In this document: positions 52,941-61,868 of the stretch, piece by piece | Position numbering within the stretch: position 1 is the stretch's first letter | How the letters are laid out: each line of letters starts with the position of its first letter | NCBI RefSeq assembly: GCF_000359125.1 | Contig: NZ_CAAF010000052.1 | Span: forward strand, 1-64,000 | Source of the DNA: Mesorhizobium sp. STM 4661 | GTDB taxonomy: Bacteria; Pseudomonadota; Alphaproteobacteria; Rhizobiales; Rhizobiaceae | Direction of reading: 5' to 3' | Length of the DNA: 64,000 nucleotides | Notes under the pieces: model-generated | Seen by the model: only the letters and a program-made list of their open reading frames with translations | Databases searched by the model: none | Told to the model about the DNA's origin: nothing | Made by a program: the position numbers and the translations under genes

Positions 52941-54335
52941 TCACTTTTTCTTGCCTGGTGGCGCGTAGTTTATGATGTCCTGCGCGCGAAGCCAGCCCGG
53001 CTCGCCGCGCTTCAGCTTTTGTTGCGCGCGCATGGCGAAGATCTTCGCATTCCTGTAGTCGCCGGAATAGAAATGGCCTTCCGCGGTGGCAAGATCGGCG
53101 GCCGGGATTTTGCCGAGCTCGCCATTGGCCTGCGCCAGATAGCGGTAGCCCGCGACGTTTTCCCGGTCGCGCGCGAGCCCCTTGTTGATTTGCACCACCG
53201 CCTTCTCCAGCGAATCCGGCGTGCCGATGGCCATCAGCGCCTGGCCGTAGGAGACCGGCAGCAGTCCCGATCGGGCCGGATCGAGGCTGACCGCCTTGGC
53301 ATAGGCTTCCGAAGCATCCTTCGGCTTGTTCGCCTTCATCAGGATGTCGCCGCGCAATTCCTGGAAATAGGCGTTTTTCGGCTGCGCCTTGATCAGCGCG
53401 TTGGTCTTGCTGAGCGCGGCAGCCAGATTGCCATAGAGATACGTGGTCTGCGCAAGGCCATATTGCGAGGCGAGGCTGCCGGGATTCTTGCGCATCAGCC
53501 GCGATGCGGCGGCCTGGCCCCCCATATAGGCGGCGATCTTGATGCGCATCATGTCGTGCCGCTGCTGCAGCGCCGGCGGGTCGACCTTGTCGACATAGGG
53601 GCTCTGCTTCACCAGGACTTCGAGATTGGCGATACGCTCCTGCGGCATCGGATGGCTGATCCGGTACGGGTCGACCTGCGCGCCCGACAGCGAGAGCGCG
53701 CTCTGGAAGCGGCCGAACGTCTTCAGCATGCCCATGCCGGACTGGCCGGTGGCGTTGAGATAGGTGATTGCCGAGCGGTCGGCGGTCATCTCTTCGGTGC
53801 GCTGATAGGCAAGGATGCTGCGTTGCGCCATCTCGCCGCCGCCCGCCGCGACACCCATGCCGGCGCCGGCGAGGCCGCGGCTGTTGGTGGTGGCGCCGGC
53901 GACGATGGCACCGGCGCCAAGCAACGTCGCGATGATGGCCATCGTCTTGGCGCGTTCGAGCTGCTCGCGCAATTTTTGCTGGTGACCGCCGGCGATGTGG
54001 CCGGCTTCATGGGCGATGACGCCAATGATCTCGTTGGGCGTTTCCGCTTCCATCAAGGCGCCTGTGTTGATGAACAGACGGCGCCCGGCGACGAAGGCGT
54101 TGAAACTTTGATCGTTGACCAGGACGATGTCGATGGCATCGTTCGACAGGCCCGCCGCCTTGAAGATCGGCCGCGCGTAATCGCGCACCAGCGCTTCGAT
54201 CTCGGCATCGCGCACCACCGGCACGTTTTGCGCGAAGGCATTGACCGAGCCGGCCACGGCGACCATCGCGGCAAGCCAAAGCGTTGCGAAGACGCGCGCT
54301 GCCCTGGCAATCATCGATCTGGGTCGGCTCAACAT
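52941..54335 (-). CDS. M48 metallopeptidase with TPR region (BepA-like)
   Basis: This 464-residue protein has a signal peptide (FATLWLAAMVAVAGSVNAFA). The zinc motif is H109EAGH113 in GVIAHEAGHIAGGH, and the MTADRSAITYLNATGQ region has the third-ligand neighbourhood. The C-terminal half is helical and TPR-like (LYGNLAAALSKTNALIKAQP and on). It resembles BepA/YfgC, which degrades or assembles outer-membrane proteins. Confidence 0.92.
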   Translation of the reverse strand: MLSRPRSMIARAARVFATLWLAAMVAVAGSVNAFAQNVPVVRDAEIEALVRDYARPIFKAAGLSNDAIDIVLVNDQSFNAFVAGRRLFINTGALMEAETPNEIIGVIAHEAGHIAGGHQQKLREQLERAKTMAIIATLLGAGAIVAGATTNSRGLAGAGMGVAAGGGEMAQRSILAYQRTEEMTADRSAITYLNATGQSGMGMLKTFGRFQSALSLSGAQVDPYRISHPMPQERIANLEVLVKQSPYVDKVDPPALQQRHDMMRIKIAAYMGGQAAASRLMRKNPGSLASQYGLAQTTYLYGNLAAALSKTNALIKAQPKNAYFQELRGDILMKANKPKDASEAYAKAVSLDPARSGLLPVSYGQALMAIGTPDSLEKAVVQINKGLARDRENVAGYRYLAQANGELGKIPAADLATAEGHFYSGDYRNAKIFAMRAQQKLKRGEPGWLRAQDIINYAPPGKKK

Positions 54336-54478
54336 GACAGGTCCACTGGTAGACGAGCGGGCGAAGGATGAAAAGTCGGCACCGAAAACTTACTGAACTT
54401 GTGATCCTCACATCAATCGGGCATTTGTGCGGCGCGGCCGCCGGGCCGGCGGCTTCGGGCGGCAGGATGTGAGGTCAA

Positions 54479-55627
54479 ATGGTTGTTTCGCTTTCACGCC
54501 GCGGCGAGGTCGAGCCGTTCCACGCCATGGACATTCTGGCGGAGGCGAATCGGCTGAAGGCCTCCGGCATTCCCATCGTCTCCATGGCCGTAGGTCAGCC
54601 GTCCGATCCGGCGCCGGCTGGAGTGAGGCAAGCAGCAGCTCACGCCTTGAGGATGGGGCTCATCGGCTATACCGATGCACTGGGTCTGCCTAGCCTGCGC
54701 AAGGCAATCGCCGAGCACTATGCGGACCACTACGGGCTTGATGTTCCCGCTGGCCGGATCGCCGTCACCACCGGATCGTCGGCAGCCTTCAACCTCGCCT
54801 TCCTGGCAATGTTCGATCCGGGCGACCGCGTCGCCATCGCAGCACCTGGCTACCCGGCCTATCGCAACATCATGGCGGCGCTCGGCATCGAGATCGTCGA
54901 GATCGAGCTTGACGGCGCCGCCTATCTCCATGCCGGGCACCTGAAAGCCGCGCACCGCCAAAAACCGCTGAAGGGCGTCCTGTTCGCCAGCCCGGCCAAC
55001 CCGACTGGCGCGGTCATCCCTGCCAATGAGCTGTCGGCACTGGTCAAGACGGCGCAGGAGCTGGGCATCGCCGTGATCTCGGACGAAATCTATCACCGGC
55101 TGGTCTATACCGCGTCCGACACTACGGCACTTGCCCATGGCCCGGATGTGACGGTGATCAATTCCTTTTCGAAATACTATTGCATGACCGGTTGGCGCAT
55201 CGGCTGGATGGTGCTGCCGGAAGAATTGGTGCGGCCGGTCGAGCGTATCGCCCAGAGCCTTTACATCTCGCCACCCGCGCTTTCCCAGATCGCGGCGATA
55301 GAAGCGTTCAAGGCGACTGGGGAATTGGAGGTGGTGAAGGCGCGCTATGCGGGCAATCGCGAGCTTCTGATGAAGCGTCTGCCCGAACTCGGCTTTGCGC
55401 TGGCGGCGCCGATGGACGGCGCCTTCTACGCCTTTTGCGATGTCACCAGGCATACCAACGACAGCATGGTTTTCGCGCGCAGGATGCTGGCCGAGGCGCA
55501 TGTCGCGGCGACGCCCGGCCGTGATTTCGATCCGCTTCAGGGTCATCGAACCATGCGCTTCTCCTACGCCGGCAGCCACGACGACATGCTCGAGGCGCTG
55601 GTGCGCATCGAGCGTTGGCTGAAGTAG
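54479..55627 (+). CDS. PLP-dependent class I/II aminotransferase
   Basis: This 382-residue protein has the PLP Lys at K232 in [16 protein letters not shown]. The PLP-ring Asn is in ANPTGAV, and [10 protein letters not shown] holds the Asp/Tyr pair. The family covers aspartate and valine/alanine aminotransferases, and the substrate is not determined. It begins 143 bp after the divergent M48 start and is followed by glsA 11 bp on, so they are probably cotranscribed. Confidence 0.92.
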   Translation: MVVSLSRRGEVEPFHAMDILAEANRLKASGIPIVSMAVGQPSDPAPAGVRQAAAHALRMGLIGYTDALGLPSLRKAIAEHYADHYGLDVPAGRIAVTTGSSAAFNLAFLAMFDPGDRVAIAAPGYPAYRNIMAALGIEIVEIELDGAAYLHAGHLKAAHRQKPLKGVLFASPANPTGAVIPANELSALVKTAQELGIAVISDEIYHRLVYTASDTTALAHGPDVTVINSFSKYYCMTGWRIGWMVLPEELVRPVERIAQSLYISPPALSQIAAIEAFKATGELEVVKARYAGNRELLMKRLPELGFALAAPMDGAFYAFCDVTRHTNDSMVFARRMLAEAHVAATPGRDFDPLQGHRTMRFSYAGSHDDMLEALVRIERWLK

Positions 55628-55638
55628 CGAGGACGTCA

Positions 55639-56568
55639 ATGCCGGAACTCGAACAGGCCTTGGCCGACGTCGCCGCCGAAATGGCGGAACGGACGGATCG
55701 CGGCGAGGTCGCAACTTACATTCCGCAACTCGGCAAGGTCGATCCGAAGAAGTTCGGCATCGCCGCCGTGACCAATGATGGTCGCGTGCTGATGGCGGGC
55801 GATGCCGATGAACCGTTTTCCATCCAGAGCATTTCCAAGGTGTTCACGCTGACGCTGGCGCTCGGCAATGTCGGCGATGCGCTCTGGCAGCGTGTCGGGC
55901 GCGAACCGTCGGGCAACCCGTTCAACTCGATCGTCCAGCTCGAGCATGAGAACGGCATTCCGCGCAATCCGTTCATCAATGCCGGCGCCATCGTCATTTC
56001 CGACATTCTGCTCGCCGGCCACCAGCCGCGCGAGGCGATCGGCGAGATCCTGCGTTTCATCCAGTTCCTGGCCGATGACGACACTGTTATCATCGACCGG
56101 GAGGTCGCTGCCTCCGAACGCGCCACTGGATACCGCAATTTCGCGCTTGCCAACTACATGAAATCCTTCGGCAATCTCCATCATGCGCCCGAGCTGGCGC
56201 TGGGCGTCTATTTCCATCACTGCGCCATCGCCATGAGCTGCCGGCAGCTGGCGCTGGCCGGCCGTTTCCTTGCCAATGGCGGCAAGAACCCGGCAACCGG
56301 CCATTCCGTCGTGTCTGCCGAACGCGCCCGCCGCATTGGCGCGATGATGCTGACCTGCGGTCACTATGACGGCTCGGGCGACTTCGCCTTCCGGGTCGGC
56401 ATCCCGGGCAAGAGCGGCGTCGGCGGCGGCATATTGGGGATCGTGCCGGGCGTCGCCTCGCTTGCCGTGTGGTCGCCCGGCCTCAACGCCAATGGCAATT
56501 CCAAGCTGGGCTCGATGGCGCTGGAACGGCTGGCCAGGATGATGAACTGGTCGATCTTCGCGCCATAA
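55639..56568 (+). CDS. glsA: glutaminase
   Basis: This 309-residue serine-type glutaminase deaminates glutamine to glutamate. The nucleophile region is [16 protein letters not shown] (S64, K67 of SxxK). [20 protein letters not shown], the catalytic-site NPFINAGAI, and GGILGIVPG are further motifs. The start at 55639 ([15 protein letters not shown]) is preferred over one 24 bases upstream. It pairs with the aminotransferase in amino-acid nitrogen handling. Confidence 0.95.
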   Translation: MPELEQALADVAAEMAERTDRGEVATYIPQLGKVDPKKFGIAAVTNDGRVLMAGDADEPFSIQSISKVFTLTLALGNVGDALWQRVGREPSGNPFNSIVQLEHENGIPRNPFINAGAIVISDILLAGHQPREAIGEILRFIQFLADDDTVIIDREVAASERATGYRNFALANYMKSFGNLHHAPELALGVYFHHCAIAMSCRQLALAGRFLANGGKNPATGHSVVSAERARRIGAMMLTCGHYDGSGDFAFRVGIPGKSGVGGGILGIVPGVASLAVWSPGLNANGNSKLGSMALERLARMMNWSIFAP

Positions 56569-56614
56569 TGCATGTCGCCCAAAAGTGCGCAGCGGTTTTG
56601 GGACAACGACATGC
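56569..56614. repeat. dispersed palindrome, short form, copy 5
   Basis: TGCATGTCG...CGACATGCA with CAAAAGTGCGCAGCGGTTTT inside. It lies directly after the glsA stop, the same placement as copies 1 and 4. Confidence 0.85.
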
Positions 56615-56701
56615 ATGAAGACAAAGACCCAAAGCGCGTCTCATGAATCCTTTTAAACGCGACGCGTTTTGGGCGCGTAGAAACGATACCGCCAGACAGG
56701 A

Positions 56702-56736
56702 AAATCCCGCGCCGTCTCTTGGACGACGCGGGATTC
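56702..56736. terminator. terminator between glsA and rne
   Basis: AATCCCGCGCCGTC and GACGACGCGGGATT pair, with T runs on either side. It is placed to end both the rightward glsA and the leftward rne transcripts. Confidence 0.75.
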
Positions 56737-56771
56737 TTTAGTCAGAAAATCATTCCAAACAACTGAAAAGC

Positions 56772-59720
56772 TTAGAAAAAGCCTTTCTTCTGCCACCAAC
56801 CGGCACGCTTCGGCTTTTCTTCGGCCTTGGCTTCGTCGGCAACGGTTGAGGAGACGACCGGCACAACCGGAGCGTCCACCGGTACAGGCTTGCGCCGTGA
56901 CGGACGGGCCTTTGGTTCTTCGTCGTCAGCGGCCACAGTTTCCTTCGAAACAGGTGCAGGAGGCTCGCCAGCGGTTTCCGGCGCCGCAGGGATTTCCGGC
57001 TCGGCAACCGGCGACTCAGCGACGATTTCCGCGGCAGCCTTCTTCGGCCTGGCGGCGCGGCGCGGCTTCTTAGGCTTCTCCGCGCTCGGCGCGTCGTCGT
57101 TGGCCGGAGCAAGGATGGCCAGCTCCTCTACCGGTGTTGCGGCTACCGGTTCGATTGCGACAGGCTCGCTTTCCGAAGCCGCGCTTTCGGAAACATCAGC
57201 TGACTCGCCGGCACTCGCATCGGTCGCGTCTTCGCCGTCCTCACGGCGATTGCGCTTGCCGCCGCGCTTGCCACGCCGGCGCTTCTTGCCTTGACCGTCA
57301 TCCGAAGCTTCCGCCGCATCGATCACGCCGACCGGCGCTTCCTGATCCGCTTCGGCATTTTCATCGCCGGCATGTTCATCACTTGTCGCTTCGGCGCCGC
57401 CAACAGCCGGCATCGAGACGGAAGCACCTTCCGCCGGCGCGCCATGCTCGCGGTCGCGGTCCTTGCCGCCACGCCGTCTGCGGCGCTTGCGGCGTTTGCG
57501 ATCGCGGCCTTCGCCATCCTCGCTGGGCCTTGGCTGCTGCGGCTGCTGACCATGGCGCGGCTGCTCCGCTTGCACGGGAGCCTCATCCTCCTCCTCGACG
57601 ATGATTTCGTCCTCGGGCTCTTCCGGCTCGACATAGGTCGGCAGGCTGCGCGCCTCTACGAAGCCCTCCGGCTTTTCGGCCAGCGCGCCGCGGAAGATTG
57701 CATAATGCTGGGCGCCGACCGTGTCGTCGGCCTCGATCGTGATGGTCAGGCCGAAGCGGCCTTCGAGTTCGACCAGCGTGCCGCGCTTGTGGTTGAGCAC
57801 GTAGAGCGCGGTCGCCGCCGGCGTCCGCACCGTGATGTGGCTGCGCGAATCCTTGAGCAGAAATTCCTCGATCGCCCGCACCACCATCAGCGCGACGGAT
57901 GAATCGGAGCGCACATGACCGGTGCCGCCGCAATGCGGACAAGGCTTCATCGTCGATTCCAGCACGCTGGCGCGGATGCGCTGGCGCGACATCTCCATCA
58001 GGCCGAAATGCGAGATGCGGCCGACCTGGATGCGGGCGCGATCGTTCTTGAGGTGATCCTTCAGCCGCTTCTCGACGGAGCGGTTGTTGCGGTTCTCCTC
58101 CATGTCGATGAAGTCGATGACGATCAGGCCGGCAAGATCGCGCAGCCGGAGCTGCCGAGCGACTTCCTCGGCCGCTTCCAGATTGGTGTGAAGCGCGGTG
58201 TCCTCGATCGAGTGCTCCTTGGTGGAGCGGCCCGAATTGACGTCGATGGCGACCAGCGCTTCGGTCTGGTTGATGATGATGTAGCCGCCGCTCTTCAGCG
58301 TCACCTGCGGCTGCAGCATGCGGTCGAGTTGTGCCTCGATGCCATTGCGCACGAAGATCGGCGTCGTGTCGCGGAACGGCTGCACCACCTTGGCATGGCT
58401 CGGCATCAGCATGCGCATGAAGTCCTTGGCCTCGCGGTAGCCTTCGTCGCCGGAGACCAGGATCTCGTCGATGTCCTTGTTGTAGAGGTCGCGCACCGAG
58501 CGCTTGATCAGGCTGCCTTCCTCATAGACCAGGGCAGGGGCCGTGGACTGCAGCGTCAGATTGCGGACGTTTTCCCAAAGCCGCATCAGATATTCGTAGT
58601 CGCGCTTGATCTCGGCCTTGGTGCGGCTTTCGCCGGCGGTGCGCAGGATGACGCCCATGCCTTGCGGCACTTCGAGATCGGCGACGACTTCCTTCAGCCG
58701 CTTGCGATCCACGGCGCTGGTGATCTTGCGCGAAATGCCGCCGCCGCGCGCCGTGTTCGGCATCAGCACCGAATAGCGGCCGGCAAGCGACAGATAGGTG
58801 GTGAGTGCGGCGCCCTTGTTGCCGCGCTCTTCCTTGACGACCTGCACCAGCAGGATCTGCCGGCGCTTGATCACTTCCTGGATCTTGTACTGGCGGCGCA
58901 CCGGCTTGCGGCGGTTGCGCACTTCCTCCAGCGCATCCTCGGCGCCGACCGATTCGACCTCATGGTCGTCCGGATGCGAGGACTGCACCTCTTCCAGCAT
59001 GCCGCGATCATTGTCGGTGGAGGTGGCTTCGCCTGCAGGCTCTGCCTGCGGCACGGCTTCGGAGATCACATCCGCTTCGATACTGGCGGCAATGGAACTA
59101 GGCCCGCCTTCGGTAGAGGTCTCGTCGTCGGCGACGTCCTCGCCGCGAGCTACGACATCCTCGCCACGGTCGGCGACGTCCTCGACATGATCCGTGCTAT
59201 CGGCCGCGGCGGTATCCTGTTCAGCTGCGGCATCGATGTTTTCCGCGACCGCATCTTCGCCGCTCTCGTTGTGATCGCCGCTTTCATTGGAATCGCCAGA
59301 ATCTGCATTGCTTGCGTCGCGCTTGTGCTCGCCGCGGTCACGGCTCTTGCCGCCACGCCGGCGGCCGCGTCGGCCGCGCTCGCGGTTCTGGCGGTCTTCG
59401 CCTTCGCCGTCCTCTTCGTCCTCGTCTTCAGCCTCCTGCGCTTCCGCGCGCAGCAGCGCCTGACGGTCGGCGACAGGAATCTGGTAGTAGTCGGGGTGAA
59501 TTTCACTAAAGGCGAGAAAACCGTGACGGTTGCCGCCATATTCGACAAAGGCTGCCTGAAGGGAGGGTTCGACGCGGGTTACGCGGGCGAGGTAGATGTT
59601 TCCTTTGAGCTGCTTCTTGTCCTGGGATTCAAAGTCGAATTCTTCGATGCGGTTACCGCGAACGACGACAACACGTGTTTCCTCCGGGTGGGAGGCGTCT
59701 ATCAGCATTTTGTTGGGCAT
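56772..59720 (-). CDS. rne: ribonuclease E
   Basis: This 982-residue endoribonuclease is the core of the RNA degradosome. The S1 region (GNIYLARVTRVEPSLQAAFV) is interrupted by an acidic/basic insert at about 95-290, common in Rhizobiales RNase E. The catalytic DNase I-like part holds VAIDVNSGRSTKEHSIEDTA and VIDFIDMEE with acidic metal ligands. The Zn-link is CPHCGGTGHVRS. Residues beyond about 700 are disordered Arg/Glu/Ala-rich scaffold. A 672-bp gap lies upstream. Confidence 0.96.
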   Translation of the reverse strand: MPNKMLIDASHPEETRVVVVRGNRIEEFDFESQDKKQLKGNIYLARVTRVEPSLQAAFVEYGGNRHGFLAFSEIHPDYYQIPVADRQALLRAEAQEAEDEDEEDGEGEDRQNRERGRRGRRRGGKSRDRGEHKRDASNADSGDSNESGDHNESGEDAVAENIDAAAEQDTAAADSTDHVEDVADRGEDVVARGEDVADDETSTEGGPSSIAASIEADVISEAVPQAEPAGEATSTDNDRGMLEEVQSSHPDDHEVESVGAEDALEEVRNRRKPVRRQYKIQEVIKRRQILLVQVVKEERGNKGAALTTYLSLAGRYSVLMPNTARGGGISRKITSAVDRKRLKEVVADLEVPQGMGVILRTAGESRTKAEIKRDYEYLMRLWENVRNLTLQSTAPALVYEEGSLIKRSVRDLYNKDIDEILVSGDEGYREAKDFMRMLMPSHAKVVQPFRDTTPIFVRNGIEAQLDRMLQPQVTLKSGGYIIINQTEALVAIDVNSGRSTKEHSIEDTALHTNLEAAEEVARQLRLRDLAGLIVIDFIDMEENRNNRSVEKRLKDHLKNDRARIQVGRISHFGLMEMSRQRIRASVLESTMKPCPHCGGTGHVRSDSSVALMVVRAIEEFLLKDSRSHITVRTPAATALYVLNHKRGTLVELEGRFGLTITIEADDTVGAQHYAIFRGALAEKPEGFVEARSLPTYVEPEEPEDEIIVEEEDEAPVQAEQPRHGQQPQQPRPSEDGEGRDRKRRKRRRRRGGKDRDREHGAPAEGASVSMPAVGGAEATSDEHAGDENAEADQEAPVGVIDAAEASDDGQGKKRRRGKRGGKRNRREDGEDATDASAGESADVSESAASESEPVAIEPVAATPVEELAILAPANDDAPSAEKPKKPRRAARPKKAAAEIVAESPVAEPEIPAAPETAGEPPAPVSKETVAADDEEPKARPSRRKPVPVDAPVVPVVSSTVADEAKAEEKPKRAGWWQKKGFF

Positions 59721-60392
59721 TATTTCGTTTCCCGCCGGCAGCCGTCATCGCTTGCAGCTTGCGGGGCGAAGCCCTTCGCTGCGGGTGAGCATGGGTGCCG
59801 GACATTTGAACGTCCGCCGGCCGCCGCTTGAGCGCCATGGCGGTGCCGCCCGCTGCCACAATGGCGCGGTTTGCTGCGGACCTTTCCATGATTGCGCTTG
59901 AAGCCATCGTAACCAGCGGATCCTTTTTGAACCAAAGCCCGGAAAATCCGGACCAGCTTGTTTGCTCGTACAGAGCCGGCGCGGAACAATCCCGGCCGTT
60001 TTCCTCACGCAGGCGCTTCCCCCGCCACGGGCTCACACCTGCGAAATTCGTCGCGATCACCTGATGCCTTTTCGCCTGAAGCGAAGGAGCCGCCTTTCGT
60101 CTGACCTGATAGCAGGAAGCTGCGGAAGAGGACGGTTCCAGGATTGCAGTGATCCACCATCGCTTTTATGATTTGGCGGGTTGGAAGGCAACCCCGATTT
60201 CCGATGCCGGCAAAAAGCAGTTCCGTTACGGCAAGTACTGGGTTTCGGCCTTGCATGAAAAGGCTTGGTTAACCTTCTCTGGATACCAATCGTTAATCGA
60301 GTTCGCGGCTTAACCGGCACTTCGACAAGACGCCGACTCTCAGTAATGAAGAGATTGGGCGTCTGGCGCCAAACCGGAGCGACTGGAAGAAA
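59721..60392. other. divergent leader region between rne and the amidase
   Basis: No gene is supported. The length suits a long rne 5' untranslated region, the site of RNase E autoregulation in other bacteria, plus the amidase promoter. GC-rich stems occur in its left half. TTAAC words occur near 60270 and 60310, but I do not see a spaced CtrA box. Confidence 0.5.
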
Positions 60393-61655
60393 ATGGGACT
60401 GGCAGGCTTCACGGACAAGGGCAGGCGTGTCGGAGACATTTTCTCCCGAGTTGCCGGCCTGCTGCTGCTGTTTGCCGCTTGTCTGGCTTTCCCGCCGGTT
60501 TCCTTTGCCGTGGAGACGCCGCTTCGCGTAACGAGCTACAAGATGGCCGGCGATGCCACCAAGATGCGCATCGTCGTCAGTTTCGATCGCGAACCCGACA
60601 TCAAATGGTTCCTCCTGCGCGGTCCCAACCGCCTGGTCATCGACCTGCCAAGCACGCGATTCGCCGTCAATGCCAAGGATGTGAAGGCGCGTGGCCTGGT
60701 CAGGAACGTGCGCTACGGCGATCTGGGCGAGGGCGTCTCGCGACTGATCCTCACCGGCAAGGGCCCGTTCGCCATAGACAGGCTCGACGTGCTCAAGAAC
60801 GAGGATGGCAACGGCTACCGCATCGCCATCGACATGTCGGCGGCGTCGGCGCGCGAATTCGACGCAGCGCTTGCCAATCAGGCACTGACCACCGGTTCGA
60901 CGGTTTCCGCCGACAAGGGCGGCCGGGTCGGCACCGGGCCGATCTCCAATCCAGGCCATCGCTTCACCGTCATCATAGATCCCGGCCATGGCGGCATCGA
61001 CGGCGGCGCCGAAGGCCTGAACGGCACGATCGAAAAGAACGTCACGCTCGCTTTCGCCAACGAATTGCGGGACAAACTTGCCGCGGTCGGCAAATACGAC
61101 GTGTTCATGACGCGCGAGAGCGACCAGTTCCTGCGGCTGGACGACCGCGTGCGCATTGCCCGCCAGCACGAGGCCGACCTGCTCATCTCGATCCACGCCG
61201 ACACGATCAGCGTCAAGGGCATCCGCGGCGCGACCGTCTACACCGTCTCCGACAAGGCTTCCGACCCCGAAGCCCAGGCGCTTGCCGACCGTGAAAACCT
61301 CTCCGATCAGTTCGCCGGCATGGAGATCAAGGACGACAACAAGGAAGTGACCGACATCCTGATCGACCTGATCCGCCGCGAGACGCACAGTTTCTCGATG
61401 AGTTTTGCCCATACTCTGGTCGGCCAGTTGTCCAGCAGCGTCGGCCTCATCAACAATCCGCGGCGTTCGGCCGGCTTCAAGGTGCTGAAGGCGCCGGATG
61501 TCCCGTCCGTGCTGGTCGAACTCGGCTATCTCTCCAATGCCAAGGACGAGGCGCAACTGCTCAGCGCCGACTGGCGCGGCAAGGCGGCCCAGAGCATAAC
61601 CAACGCCGTCGCGCTGTTTGCCTCGGCCAAGACGGGAACAGGAGCCGGAGGCTGA
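60393..61655 (+). CDS. N-acetylmuramoyl-L-alanine amidase, AMIN type
   Basis: This 420-residue cell-wall amidase has a signal peptide (VAGLLLLFAACLAFPPVSFA) and an AMIN domain (about 35-145). The zinc amidase follows: IIDPGHGGIDGGAEGLNGTI near 200, EKNVTLAFANEL, LISIHADT, and VLVELGYLSN. It cuts the septal peptidoglycan during separation. It is divergent from rne and 213 bp before PBP1A. Confidence 0.94.
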   Translation: MGLAGFTDKGRRVGDIFSRVAGLLLLFAACLAFPPVSFAVETPLRVTSYKMAGDATKMRIVVSFDREPDIKWFLLRGPNRLVIDLPSTRFAVNAKDVKARGLVRNVRYGDLGEGVSRLILTGKGPFAIDRLDVLKNEDGNGYRIAIDMSAASAREFDAALANQALTTGSTVSADKGGRVGTGPISNPGHRFTVIIDPGHGGIDGGAEGLNGTIEKNVTLAFANELRDKLAAVGKYDVFMTRESDQFLRLDDRVRIARQHEADLLISIHADTISVKGIRGATVYTVSDKASDPEAQALADRENLSDQFAGMEIKDDNKEVTDILIDLIRRETHSFSMSFAHTLVGQLSSSVGLINNPRRSAGFKVLKAPDVPSVLVELGYLSNAKDEAQLLSADWRGKAAQSITNAVALFASAKTGTGAGG

Positions 61656-61868
61656 TATGCCGGCCGTCGCCCGCAACCAGGGGCAGCGTTGCACGGTGAC
61701 AACACCCCGTGCTTTTATATCAGGCATTCGAAACCGAAATCCTGGCTTGCCGTATTTTACCCACATGGTGGCGACATGGGTTTTCGAATGCGGATCGGGA
61801 TCGTCTCGAAAGCTTGCGCGAAAGGCGGCTTCGTTTAGGAGAACCCCGAACCAAGGACTGGAGCGGGC

